DNA of 64,000 nt, taken from Bermanella sp044597725 (GTDB taxonomy: Bacteria; Pseudomonadota; Gammaproteobacteria; Pseudomonadales; Oceanobacteraceae). The stretch is from positions 868,001-932,000 of the forward strand of contig NZ_CP139003.1 in NCBI RefSeq assembly GCF_044597725.1, read 5' to 3'. Shown here in pieces: positions 8,170 through 16,291 of the stretch (its first letter is position 1; every line of letters begins with the position of its first letter). The translations under genes were made by a program, and so were the position numbers. Under the pieces are notes generated by a model that was not told the origin of the DNA, searched no databases, and saw nothing but the letters and a program-made list of their open reading frames with translations.

Positions 8170-9171
8170 TTACACCATGCCTAATTCTGTTTTAATTTCG
8201 GCATACTGCTCGGCGTTTAATCGTGGTCCAAATTGGCTGACCACTTGCGCACTAATGCGACTGGCCAATTTACCTGCCTGGGCAAAGTCGAAACCATTGG
8301 TGATGCCATATAAAAACGCACCAGCAAAATTATCCCCAGCACCATTACTATCCACGGCTTTCACATTAAAAGGCGCTATTTGAATTTCCTTTTCACCATC
8401 AAATACCCATGCACCTTGCGCACCACGAGTAATAGCATAGGTTTTCGCAAAGCGAGCAATCTCGGTTTTGGCTTCTTCTAGGGTATCTTTACCGGTATAA
8501 AGTAATGCTTCGTGCTCATTACAGAACAGTAGGTCGACACCATCTCCAATCATTTCATCCATACCATCTTTGAAAAACTGAACCATGGCTGGGTCGCTTA
8601 ACGTCATGGCGGTTTTCACACCTTTTTGTTCGGCCAGCTTGCGGCAGGCAATAGCAGCTTCTCGGGCACCATCGTTGCTTACTAAATAGCCTTCAATGTA
8701 AACATATTGGCTATTGTTAAGGGCTTGTTCATCAATGTGTTGTTGGTTTAATTCCGCAGTAATACCAAGGTACGTATTCATGGTGCGTTCGGCATCTGGC
8801 GTGATCATCACCATGCATTTACCGGTTACCCCTTGTTCACGGTCATTGCCTAGGTTGGTTTGAATGCCAGCACTAGAAAGGTCTTTGATGAAAAAGTCAC
8901 CGGTTTCATCGTTAGCTACATTACAGCTATAAAAAGTTTGTGCACCAAGATACTGAGCTGCAAATATGGTGTTTGCGGCGGAGCCACCACCAGCGCGATT
9001 TTTCAGTCCAAATGTCTCTGTAAGATTGGCCAGCAAGGCATGCTGATGATCTTCTTCTATCAGCGTCATTTGCCCTTTTTCTATATTGTTATCAGACAAA
9101 AATTGATCAGTTACCTCAAATTCCTTGTCTACCAATGCGTTACCGATGCCGTATACGTGATATGTGGCCAT
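8170..9171 (-). CDS. PfkB-family sugar kinase, adenosine-kinase-like
   Basis: 333 residues from the ATG at 9171 (MATYHVYGIGNALVD), with AAGGA upstream; an in-frame ATG six codons earlier has no such site. PfkB signature 1 appears as NRAGGGSAANTIFAAQYLG (about residues 64-82), and signature 2 with the catalytic Asp as VDSNGAGDNFAGAFLYG (about residues 277-293). N-terminal GNALVDKEFEV is typical of the bacterial adenosine kinase/ribokinase-type members. The likely reaction is ATP-dependent phosphorylation of a nucleoside such as adenosine. Convergent with a purine PRTase across a repeat. Specificity is inferred. Confidence 0.85.
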   Translation of the reverse strand: MATYHVYGIGNALVDKEFEVTDQFLSDNNIEKGQMTLIEEDHQHALLANLTETFGLKNRAGGGSAANTIFAAQYLGAQTFYSCNVANDETGDFFIKDLSSAGIQTNLGNDREQGVTGKCMVMITPDAERTMNTYLGITAELNQQHIDEQALNNSQYVYIEGYLVSNDGAREAAIACRKLAEQKGVKTAMTLSDPAMVQFFKDGMDEMIGDGVDLLFCNEHEALLYTGKDTLEEAKTEIARFAKTYAITRGAQGAWVFDGEKEIQIAPFNVKAVDSNGAGDNFAGAFLYGITNGFDFAQAGKLASRISAQVVSQFGPRLNAEQYAEIKTELGMV

Positions 9172-9280
9172 TGTTTGTCCTTTGTGCAATCTATAGTCAA
9201 AGGTCAGAAGTGTATCAGGGTGTGAACAAGGTGGGAAATTGCCTCATGAGTTCTGCTTAAAGGTCGGCTATACTGGCGCT

Positions 9281-11569
9281 ATGAAAAAACAGTCCCCCTC
9301 TACATTTCGACGTATCGCCTCTTGGGTTATCAAGCTATCTATCGTGGGCTTGGTGATATTGGCTATTCTTTTGGCGTACTTAGATGCTCAAGTACGAGCC
9401 AAGTTCGAAGGCAAGCGCTGGGCGCTGCCGGCTAAAGTCTATGCACGTCCCTTGGAATTGTTTCCGGGTCTTGAACTTAAGCCCAAGTACCTTATTCAAG
9501 AGCTTGAGCAGGTAGGCTATACCCGTGTACCAAATATTATTGCCCCGGGTCAATATACGGTAAATGGTTCCGAAATAGATATATATCGTCGTTATGTCTC
9601 ATTATTTGATGGTAATGAGGATGCTGCACGCATTCATATTAATTTTGCTGGGGGGCGCGTTGATGGCTTATGGCTTGATGGACGCCCTGCTGATATCGCC
9701 CGCTTAGAGCCACTTTTAATTGGTGGTATATATCCCAAGCACAATGAAGATCGAGATTTGATCAAGCTCGACGAGGTACCGCCATTATTAATCAAAACAT
9801 TAATCGCGGTAGAAGATCGAGATTATTACGATCATTTTGGGATAAGTTTAAAAGGCATTGCTCGGGCCATGGTGGTAAACGTGCAACAGGGTGGGCTGGT
9901 GCAAGGTGGCTCCACATTAACCCAGCAGTTGGTTAAAAACTTTTTTTTAACGCGGGAGCGTACGCTTCAACGTAAAGCCACTGAAGCACTTATGTCTATT
10001 TTGTTAGAAATTCATTATGACAAAAATGACATACTAGAAACCTATTTAAATGAAGTATACCTAGGGCAAAGTGGTCGCCGCGCGATTCATGGTTTTGGCC
10101 TCGCGAGTCAGTTTTATTTTGGCAAGCATATATCCAACCTTAATGCTCCGGAAATAGCCATATTGGTGGGTATGGTAAAAGGCCCCAGTGTTTATAATCC
10201 TAAGCGTCGTCCAGATAACGCAACGGCCCGCCGTAATGTTGTGTTAGAGGTTATGAATGAGCAGGGACTTATTAGTAATTATGAATTAATACAATGGAGC
10301 AATCGCGAGTTGAATATTGTTGAGTATGATCAATATCAACTGGTTGAGTACCCCGCATTTTTGGATCTTGTAAGGCGCCAGTTACAGCAAGATTATGCTG
10401 AAGAAGATCTGACCAGCGAAGGGTTAAAAATATATACAAGTCTTAACCCCATTATTCAACGCCAAGCAGAACAAGCGATGGCGAATCGTTTGGCACGCAT
10501 AGAGCGAGATTATCGTTTAGATTCAGAGCTTCAAGGTGCCATGGTTGTGGCCAGTACCCAAAGTGGTGAAGTTGAGGCATTGGTGGGAGATAAAAATCCT
10601 CGTTACTTTGGTTTCAATCGCGCATTAGATGCCAATCGATCAATAGGTTCATTGGCTAAACCAGCGGTTTACTTATCGGCATTACGTTCCCCTAATTACC
10701 ATTTTATTAGTCCATTGGATGATAGTGAAATTGCGATTGCTGGCGGTGCCAGCGGAAAAGTATGGGAACCACAGAACTATGATAAGCAAAGCCATGGTAC
10801 TGTTCCGCTTTATCAAGCTATGGCGAAGTCCTATAACCAAGCCACTGCGCGTCTTGGTATGAAAGTAGGGCTTAAAAATATACAACGCACCTTTAAAGAT
10901 TTAGGGGTTGATAAACCAATACCGCCTTACCCTTCAATTTTATTAGGCGCATTTGAATTAACACCATTTGATGTTGCTCAGATGTATCAAACTATTGCTG
11001 CTTCAGGTTTTCAGACACCGCTAAAAGCTATTCGTGGTGTAACAACAGCCGAAGGGCAGTTACTATCGCGCTATGGTTATCGAGTGGAGCAAAGTGTCGA
11101 TAGTGATCATATTTATTTATTGCAACGAGCCATGCAAAAAGTGGTAGAAATGGGCACGGCGCGTCACTTAAATAGTGTGTTTGATCATTCATTAAATTTA
11201 GCGGGCAAGACCGGTACCAGTGATAGCCAAAGAGACAGTTGGTTTGCAGGTTTCAGCGGTGATACATTAGGTGTGGTATGGGTTGGTCGTGACGATAACA
11301 AACCTCTTCCCATAACGGGTTCTAGCGGTGCTTTACGTGTATGGTCGCAAACGTTTTCTGACTTGCCGTTGAAACCACTGCAACCAATTCCCACGGCGAA
11401 CATAGTTGAGCAATGGGTTGAACCCAGTAATAATCGAATTAGTAAGCAAGGTTGCCAAGATGTTGAGCAGCTACCTTTTATCGCAGAAAAAATGCCTGTA
11501 GAAGTCAGCCCATGTGCTCAGGATAAACCTGAATCGGGTAGCTTTTGGTCTAGAATGTTTGGTGAATAG
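9281..11569 (+). CDS. mrcB: Penicillin-binding protein 1B (glycosyltransferase/transpeptidase)
   Basis: 762 residues from the ATG at 9281 (MKKQSPSTFRRIASWVIKL); a frame-extending TTG at 9239 adds 14 residues not expected in the family. A short cytoplasmic N-terminus and one membrane helix are followed by a UB2H-type region. The GT51 domain has catalytic Glu about 178 in VEDRDYYDHFG and the GGSTLTQQLVKN segment. The transpeptidase domain has SLAK (Ser about 457), SYN (about 517) and KTG (about 643). It polymerises and cross-links peptidoglycan at the outer face of the inner membrane. All catalytic motifs are intact. The following gene starts immediately after the stop codon and encodes a candidate activator. 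Confidence 0.96.
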   Translation: MKKQSPSTFRRIASWVIKLSIVGLVILAILLAYLDAQVRAKFEGKRWALPAKVYARPLELFPGLELKPKYLIQELEQVGYTRVPNIIAPGQYTVNGSEIDIYRRYVSLFDGNEDAARIHINFAGGRVDGLWLDGRPADIARLEPLLIGGIYPKHNEDRDLIKLDEVPPLLIKTLIAVEDRDYYDHFGISLKGIARAMVVNVQQGGLVQGGSTLTQQLVKNFFLTRERTLQRKATEALMSILLEIHYDKNDILETYLNEVYLGQSGRRAIHGFGLASQFYFGKHISNLNAPEIAILVGMVKGPSVYNPKRRPDNATARRNVVLEVMNEQGLISNYELIQWSNRELNIVEYDQYQLVEYPAFLDLVRRQLQQDYAEEDLTSEGLKIYTSLNPIIQRQAEQAMANRLARIERDYRLDSELQGAMVVASTQSGEVEALVGDKNPRYFGFNRALDANRSIGSLAKPAVYLSALRSPNYHFISPLDDSEIAIAGGASGKVWEPQNYDKQSHGTVPLYQAMAKSYNQATARLGMKVGLKNIQRTFKDLGVDKPIPPYPSILLGAFELTPFDVAQMYQTIAASGFQTPLKAIRGVTTAEGQLLSRYGYRVEQSVDSDHIYLLQRAMQKVVEMGTARHLNSVFDHSLNLAGKTGTSDSQRDSWFAGFSGDTLGVVWVGRDDNKPLPITGSSGALRVWSQTFSDLPLKPLQPIPTANIVEQWVEPSNNRISKQGCQDVEQLPFIAEKMPVEVSPCAQDKPESGSFWSRMFGE

Positions 11570-12046
11570 ATGTATAAGATTATTGATTTACGATACACAT
11601 TTAATGTGCTACTTGTAACGTTTATGGTGTTTGCATTAAGTGCTTGCTCTACAGCGCCTAAGCAATTACAAGATGAAAGCCAATCAACCGTGGTTACGCA
11701 GTTGCCATCTTGGTATAGCCAAGAGCTTGGCTATCAGGTTTATGGTGGTAATGAATATACACAAACACCTTCAGCATTGGCTAATTTATTACGTAAAGCA
11801 GATATCGCATTTATTAAACAAGACTACGATCGTTGCCAAATATTATTAGAACGTGCACAAAGAATTAACAGTCAAGACGCGAGTGTATATGTTCGCTTAA
11901 GTTATCTTGCGTGGATGCAAAACGATCCTCAGCTTGCCATTCAAATGGCACGACGGGCATTAGTTTTTGTGGGTGACGATCAAGCTGCTCAACAAGAAAT
12001 TAAACGCCTCATTCGCACCATCGAAGATCGCACTTATAACATTTAA
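11570..12046 (+). CDS. TPR lipoprotein, LpoP-like activator of PBP1b
   Basis: 158 residues. Signal peptide with lipobox ALSAC (Cys about 26), so it should be an outer-membrane lipoprotein. The mature part carries helical TPR-like repeats (about residues 75-145, with IAFIKQDYDRCQILLERAQ and ASVYVRLSYLAWMQNDPQLA). The ATG follows the PBP1b stop directly (TAGATG), so the two are translationally coupled. In Pseudomonas aeruginosa the TPR lipoprotein LpoP, encoded next to PBP1b, stimulates that synthase in place of LpoB. Equivalence here is inferred from position, lipobox and TPR content. Confidence 0.75.
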   Translation: MYKIIDLRYTFNVLLVTFMVFALSACSTAPKQLQDESQSTVVTQLPSWYSQELGYQVYGGNEYTQTPSALANLLRKADIAFIKQDYDRCQILLERAQRINSQDASVYVRLSYLAWMQNDPQLAIQMARRALVFVGDDQAAQQEIKRLIRTIEDRTYNI

Positions 12047-12068
12047 TTTCGATACTGCTTACGCTTTC

Positions 12069-12302
12069 AGTAGTGCGGCCGGAGCCTAAGCGACCCCCGC
12101 AATTGGGTCTTCAAATTTCGCTACGTTTTTTTGAATCCCGCCACGCTTTCCGAGAATCATCCATAGTCTCACGGACGCTGCGAGTACATCCATGTAAGCT
12201 CGCATTCGCCATCCATGGCTCATGACGCCGCTCGCTTTATGAATGTTTCTCGAAAATCGTAAATTTTTTAATTCTGCAAAAATTGATCGTATTGATTTCA
12301 TA
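12069..12302 (-). repeat. MITE-like element, inverted and truncated copy (B1)
   Basis: Begins with the terminal sequence AGTAGTGCGGCCGGAGCC at 12069 and runs through a core that is a diverged reverse complement of copy B2 (shared stretches include GCGTCCGTGAGACTA, AAAGCGAGCGGCGT and CCATGGATGG when read on the minus strand). The distal terminal repeat is missing; instead an AT-rich junction ending ATTGATTTCATA at 12291-12302 abuts B2. The same B1-junction-B2 arrangement recurs at 36855-37326, so the compound has been copied as a unit. These two copies fill the roughly 540-bp space between the LpoP-like and RDD genes. Confidence 0.8.
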
Positions 12303-12553
12303 AGTAGTGCGGCCGGAGCCCAAGCGACCCCCGCAATAAAACGTCCAGAAAACCAAAAGCCCTAACGATTTGCGGAAGCTGTTCGTAAAGCGAGCGGCGT
12401 TGCGTGCCATGGATGGCACGCGCGAGCCTATAGGGACATATTTACGGCGTCCGTGAGACTACGAACAACTTTCGGAAAGCGTAAGCCGGCTTGGATATTG
12501 AGAAGAGTTTAAAACCCCATTGCGGGGGTCGCTAGGGCTCCGGCCGCACTACT
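12303..12553 (+). mobile_element. MITE-like element, complete copy with 35-bp terminal inverted repeats (B2)
   Basis: 251 bp. The left end 12303-12337 and right end 12519-12553 are inverted repeats matching at 34 of 35 positions (ends AGTAGTGCGGCCGGAGCC..., then AGCGACCCCCGCAAT). The core contains a perfect GCGTGCC/GGCACGC hairpin around ATGGAT and subterminal segments (GAAGCTGTTCGT, ACGAACAACTTTC) that are also roughly complementary, so the whole element can fold on itself. There is no transposase reading frame, so mobility would depend on an enzyme elsewhere. I could not identify a convincing target-site duplication. Confidence 0.8.
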
Positions 12554-12582
12554 AAGGTTTCTAAAAAGCGTAGCGATGCCTT

Positions 12583-13026
12583 CTAGCTTTTGGGTTCGCG
12601 CATGACTTTGGTTTCACTGTAACGATCATGCCAAGCAAGCTTATCTTTATCAAACCATACCCAGAAATAACCTAATCCCGCCAGTCCCAGTGAGGGAATC
12701 GCCACAAGTAATCTAAGCATGCCTTGAATTAAGGTAAGAGGTTTACCTGTGGTGCTATGCAAGCGCAGTCGCCAAGCACGCATGCCTAAGGTTTGTCCGC
12801 CCCTACGCCAAAAATGCAAGTTAAACCAAACCCAGGTTACAAACATCATGCTAGGCATAAACGGGTTGTTGGGGCTTAACCCCTCTCCGCCATTAATCAC
12901 CACTGCTATCCCACCAATTACAAACCATAGGGCGACAATAAGCAGTGTATCGTAAAGAAAAGCAGCCAATCGAACCTGTGGGCTGGCGGGTGTAACCGTT
13001 AAGGTATTGGAAGTGTCCGTGTTCAT
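12583..13026 (-). CDS. RDD family membrane protein
   Basis: 147 residues from the ATG at 13026 (MNTDTSNTLTVTP); a TTG two codons earlier is possible. The RDD hallmark is seen in VRLAAFLYDTLLIVALWFVIGG (Arg then Asp in the first helix). Further helices lie at about residues 60-75 and 105-125, with the family WRRGGQTLGMRAWRLRL stretch between them. RDD proteins are small multi-helix inner-membrane proteins of mostly unknown function; some are implicated in ion or Na+/H+ exchange. No partner gene sits beside it apart from tRNA-Leu, which has its own terminator. Confidence 0.85.
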   Translation of the reverse strand: MNTDTSNTLTVTPASPQVRLAAFLYDTLLIVALWFVIGGIAVVINGGEGLSPNNPFMPSMMFVTWVWFNLHFWRRGGQTLGMRAWRLRLHSTTGKPLTLIQGMLRLLVAIPSLGLAGLGYFWVWFDKDKLAWHDRYSETKVMREPKS

Positions 13027-13078
13027 AATCAAATCTCGATCTTAATGCACGGCGATTGTAGCATTGTGTAGGCAATAA

Positions 13079-13110
13079 AAAAGCCAGTCATATTGCTATG
13101 ACTGGCTTTT
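13079..13110 (-). terminator. Intrinsic terminator of tRNA-Leu
   Basis: AAAAGCCAGTCATA (13079-13092) pairs with TATGACTGGCTTTT (13097-13110) over a TTGC loop. The A-run on the left gives a T-run on the minus strand just after the tRNA 3' end. It may also act rightwards. Confidence 0.85.
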
Positions 13111-13120
13111 TCGTAATTCG

Positions 13121-13205
13121 TGGTACCGGTGGGCGGACTTGAACCGCCACGCCCGAAGGCAACGGATTTTGAATCCGTCGTGTATACCAATTTCACCACA
13201 CCGGC
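13121..13205 (-). tRNA. tRNA-Leu (anticodon CAA)
   Basis: 85 nt including an encoded CCA end (TGG at 13121-13123 on the plus strand). On the minus strand the acceptor GCCGGTG pairs with CACCGGT, with a G-U at the first pair. The anticodon stem ACGGA/TCCGT encloses loop TTCAAAA, giving anticodon CAA for UUG codons. A long variable arm (TGCCTTCGGGCG region) and the T arm GGCGGTTCAAGTCCGCC are present, as expected for a class II leucine tRNA. Confidence 0.96.
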
Positions 13206-13260
13206 ATGATCCGAGGATCGACTTAGAGTGAACCCTAGCGGGACACTTAAGTGGTGGGGG

Positions 13261-13288
13261 ATAATACCAGTAAGTACTTGTTAGTCAA
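13261..13288 (-). promoter_or_regulatory. Sigma-70 promoter for tRNA-Leu
   Basis: On the minus strand TTGACT and TATTAT are separated by 16 bp, with a TGG just before the -10 (extended -10). The -10 is followed by a C-rich discriminator (CCCCCACC), typical of stringently controlled stable-RNA promoters. The tRNA begins about 50 bp downstream. Confidence 0.7.
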
Positions 13289-13340
13289 TGGCTTAGCAGG
13301 TATTTTATGGGTTTTTTGTGAAAAAATTGTCGCCTGTAAA

Positions 13341-13370
13341 TGGTCAAGGCTGGGTAGATTAGGCTATAAT
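13341..13370 (+). promoter_or_regulatory. Probable promoter of the queA-tgt-yajC-secDF region
   Basis: TATAAT at 13365-13370 with TGGTCA 18 bp upstream (four of six matches to TTGACA), about 50 bp before the queA ATG. Confidence 0.5.
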
Positions 13371-13422
13371 TCGAGCCGTTTTTTTCGTGGTATCCCAATT
13401 ACCTCTCACATTTTAGGCTCTC

Positions 13423-14502
13423 ATGAAAACCAGTGATTTCCACTTTGATCTTCCTCAAGCACTGATTGCGCAATATCCACCCGAACAGCGCTCCAGCAGC
13501 CGTCTGTTATGCCTTGATAGCCAGTCAGGTGTTGCGGATATTCAGCATAAGCAATTTACCGATTTGCTGAATGAGGTAAATGCTGGCGACCTTATGGTAT
13601 TTAACAATACACGGGTTATCCCTGCTCGGTTGTTTGGCGCCAAGCAAAGCGGCGGTAAGGTGGAGGCGCTTATTGAGCGAGTAACCGGTCCTAATACGGC
13701 GTTAAGTCATCTGAAGTCCAGTCGTAGTCCTAAACCCGGTGCCATTCTTGATTTAGAAGGCTGTGACGTTGAGGTAGTGGGGCGTCAAGATGCGTTATTT
13801 GAATTGACGTTTAAGCTACCACAAGGTCAGGACTTGGTGCATTGGTTGGAGCAAGTGGGACATATGCCGTTGCCGCCTTATATGGAAAGGCAGGATGAAC
13901 TGAGTGACCGTGAGCGCTATCAGACGGTTTATAATGAGAAGCCAGGTGCGGTGGCCGCGCCTACTGCGGGCTTGCATTTCGATGAGGCCATGTTTGCTGC
14001 TTTGGCTGAAAAAGGCGTCAATACGGCATTTGTTACCTTACATGTGGGGGCCGGAACCTTTCAGCCTGTAAAAGTCGATGATGTAAATAATCATAAAATG
14101 CACAGTGAGTATTTAGAGGTCGACCAAGCCACCTGTGACGCGATTACACAAGCCAAGCAACAGGGTAATAGAATAATAGCGGTGGGCACCACTACTGTTC
14201 GCTCTCTGGAGACAGCAAGCAATTCAGAGCAGGCATTAGCTTCGGGCAAAATTGAACCATTCCAAGGTGAAACGGAGATCTTTATCTACCCGGGTTATGA
14301 GTTCAAAACTGTGGATACACTGCTCACTAATTTCCATTTACCTGAATCAACCTTAATTATGTTGGTGAGTGCGTTTGTAGGGCGAGGCCCAATTTTGCAA
14401 GCATATGAAGCAGCGGTGAAAGAAGAGTATCGGTTTTTTAGCTATGGTGATGCCATGCTGCTGCACAAAAATCCCCAAGCTAAAGATTTGTGGGAACGAT
14501 AA
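13423..14502 (+). CDS. queA: S-adenosylmethionine:tRNA ribosyltransferase-isomerase
   Basis: 359 residues, starting MKTSDFHFDLPQALIAQYPP, the standard QueA N-terminus. The enzyme moves the ribosyl part of SAM onto preQ1 in tRNA to give epoxyqueuosine. Family segments NNTRVIPARLFG, GAVAAPTAGLHFD, VTLHVGAGTFQPV and TNFHLPESTLIMLVSAF are all intact. It is followed 80 bp later by tgt, which supplies the preQ1-modified substrate tRNA, so consecutive steps of queuosine synthesis are encoded together. Confidence 0.98.
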   Translation: MKTSDFHFDLPQALIAQYPPEQRSSSRLLCLDSQSGVADIQHKQFTDLLNEVNAGDLMVFNNTRVIPARLFGAKQSGGKVEALIERVTGPNTALSHLKSSRSPKPGAILDLEGCDVEVVGRQDALFELTFKLPQGQDLVHWLEQVGHMPLPPYMERQDELSDRERYQTVYNEKPGAVAAPTAGLHFDEAMFAALAEKGVNTAFVTLHVGAGTFQPVKVDDVNNHKMHSEYLEVDQATCDAITQAKQQGNRIIAVGTTTVRSLETASNSEQALASGKIEPFQGETEIFIYPGYEFKTVDTLLTNFHLPESTLIMLVSAFVGRGPILQAYEAAVKEEYRFFSYGDAMLLHKNPQAKDLWER

Positions 14503-14582
14503 TTTAAAAATCGTTGCTACCGAGGTGACATAGGTGGCAACAACCATAACTGAGTGTGACTTAGTTAATAAAGGTGTAAAAA

Positions 14583-15710
14583 ATGAGTTTTATGAAATTT
14601 GATGTCAAAGCCACAGAGGGTAAAGCCCGCCGTGGTACGCTTAGTTTTCCCCGTGGTGATATTCAAACCCCAGCTTTTATGCCAGTGGGGACCTATGGCA
14701 GTGTGAAAGGTATGCTTCCTCGAGATGTGAAGGATACCGGTGCAGAAATTATCTTAGGCAATACCTTCCATTTATGGTTGCGCCCAGGTACAGAGATCAT
14801 CGAGCAAGCCGGTGATTTACATGACTTTATGCAGTGGGATAAACCTATTCTTACCGATAGCGGTGGTTTCCAAGTATTTAGTTTAGGCAAAATGCGCAAA
14901 ATTACCGAGCAGGGTGTGACCTTCCGTAGCCCTGTAAATGGCAACAAAGTTGAGCTTACGCCAGAGAAATCCATGGAAATTCAGGCATCATTGGGCAGTG
15001 ATATTGTCATGATTTTCGATGAGTGTACGCCGTATCCTGCTACAGAAAAGGAAGCCAAAGTCAGTATGGAAATGAGCTTACGCTGGGCCAAACGCAGTAA
15101 GGACGCTCATGGCGATAGCCCATCGGCGCTTTTCGGCATTATTCAGGGCGGTATGTATGAAAACTTGCGCGATGAAAGTTTACAAGGGCTGACGGATATT
15201 GGTTTTGACGGCTATGCCATCGGCGGTTTGTCCGTGGGGGAGCCTAAAGAAGACATGATCCGCGTATTGGATCACCTTGCTCATAAAATGCCGGACGACA
15301 AACCTAGGTATTTAATGGGTGTGGGCAAACCTGAAGATTTAGTCGAAGGTGTGCGTCGTGGTGTGGATATGTTCGATTGTGTTATGCCCACCCGTAACGC
15401 CCGTAATGGACACCTATTCACATCCACAGGAGTGCTTAAATTGCGTAATGCGGCCAATAAAACCGATCATGGCCCTATCGACCCTGAGTGTGATTGTTAT
15501 ACTTGCCAAAACTTCAGTCGAGCGTATTTGCATCACTTGGATAAATGTAAGGAAATTCAAGGCTGTACATTAAATACGATCCATAACCTTCATTATTACC
15601 AAACCGTTATGGCAGGTTTGCGCAAGGCATTGGAAGAAGGTACATTGGGCGACTTTGTAGAAAAATTTTACGCCAAATTAGGGAAACCTGTTCCTGAATT
15701 AGCGGACTAA
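14583..15710 (+). CDS. tgt: tRNA-guanine transglycosylase
   Basis: 375 residues, start at 14583 (MSFMKFDVKATEGKARRGTL) with AAGGTG upstream; a second ATG three codons on is also possible. It swaps guanine-34 for preQ1 in GUN-anticodon tRNAs. Catalytic Asp segments ILTDSGGFQVFSLGKM and DMFDCVMPTRNARNGHLF are present, and the zinc ligands appear in CDCYTCQNFSRAYLHHL. Normal length for bacterial TGT. Part of the queA-tgt-yajC-secD-secF order found in many gammaproteobacteria. Confidence 0.98.
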   Translation: MSFMKFDVKATEGKARRGTLSFPRGDIQTPAFMPVGTYGSVKGMLPRDVKDTGAEIILGNTFHLWLRPGTEIIEQAGDLHDFMQWDKPILTDSGGFQVFSLGKMRKITEQGVTFRSPVNGNKVELTPEKSMEIQASLGSDIVMIFDECTPYPATEKEAKVSMEMSLRWAKRSKDAHGDSPSALFGIIQGGMYENLRDESLQGLTDIGFDGYAIGGLSVGEPKEDMIRVLDHLAHKMPDDKPRYLMGVGKPEDLVEGVRRGVDMFDCVMPTRNARNGHLFTSTGVLKLRNAANKTDHGPIDPECDCYTCQNFSRAYLHHLDKCKEIQGCTLNTIHNLHYYQTVMAGLRKALEEGTLGDFVEKFYAKLGKPVPELAD

Positions 15711-15805
15711 CACTTTAAACTTGAGAATGCGCCCTCATTAACAGGGGTTCAATCCAATAACAAGCAGTGCAGGACGATAACCTGCAATCAATGAGGAAAC
15801 ACATA

Positions 15806-16165
15806 ATGTCTAAATTGACACTTTTAATAGCAGCTTTACTACCAGCCGCTGCATTTGCAGAAGGCGAAGCACCAGCGGGTGGTTCAGGCATCGAACAATT
15901 GATCTTCTTGGGTGGTTTTGTATTAATTTTTTACTTCCTACTATGGCGCCCACAATCAAAGCGTGCGAAAGAGCATAAAAACCTTATTGCCTCACTTGAG
16001 AAAGGATCTGAAGTGGTTACTTCAGGCGGTATCGTTGGTCGAATTACAAAAGTAACGGATGAGTTTGTTGTACTAAAAGTAGCCGATTCAGTTGAAATGC
16101 CAGTGCAAAAACACGCAGTTGCTGCGGCTCTGCCAAAGGGCACCATCAAGTCTATCAACGAGTAA
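15806..16165 (+). CDS. yajC: Sec translocon accessory protein YajC
   Basis: 119 residues from the ATG at 15806, preceded by GAGGAAA; an upstream in-frame ATG at 15767 would add an implausible hydrophilic leader. The start gives MSKLTLLIAALLPAAAFAEG, a signal-like segment, followed by one helix (LIFLGGFVLIFYFLLWRPQ) and a small cytoplasmic domain with GSEVVTSGGIVGRI. YajC joins SecD and SecF in the membrane complex that helps preprotein export. Slightly longer N-terminus than E. coli YajC, as in Pseudomonas. Confidence 0.95.
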   Translation: MSKLTLLIAALLPAAAFAEGEAPAGGSGIEQLIFLGGFVLIFYFLLWRPQSKRAKEHKNLIASLEKGSEVVTSGGIVGRITKVTDEFVVLKVADSVEMPVQKHAVAAALPKGTIKSINE

Positions 16166-16179
16166 TAAAAACTGAAAAG

Positions 16180-16205
16180 AGGCCGGTTTATCCGGCCTTT
16201 CCTGT
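16180..16205 (+). terminator. Hairpin between yajC and secD
   Basis: AGGCCGG (16180-16186) pairs with CCGGCCT (16192-16198), followed by TTCCTGTTTTT. It may partially terminate transcription after yajC, so secDF levels may be set separately. Confidence 0.6.
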
Positions 16206-16291
16206 TTTTATAGCCAGTGTTTTAATAATTGAAGCGTTGACCTATGGCATTCTGGCCAAGGCAACACATAGGTCATGTAGGAATTTCACTT

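Noticed and set aside
12237..12419. Short open frame over the repeat (MPSMARNAARFTNSF...)
   Set aside because: It is a chance translation of the MITE-like core; similar frames arise in other copies and carry no conserved start or ribosome site.
12069..12553. Possible CRISPR array because of repeated words
   Set aside because: Repeats are long, inverted and few, with no regular short spacers, and no cas genes are present.
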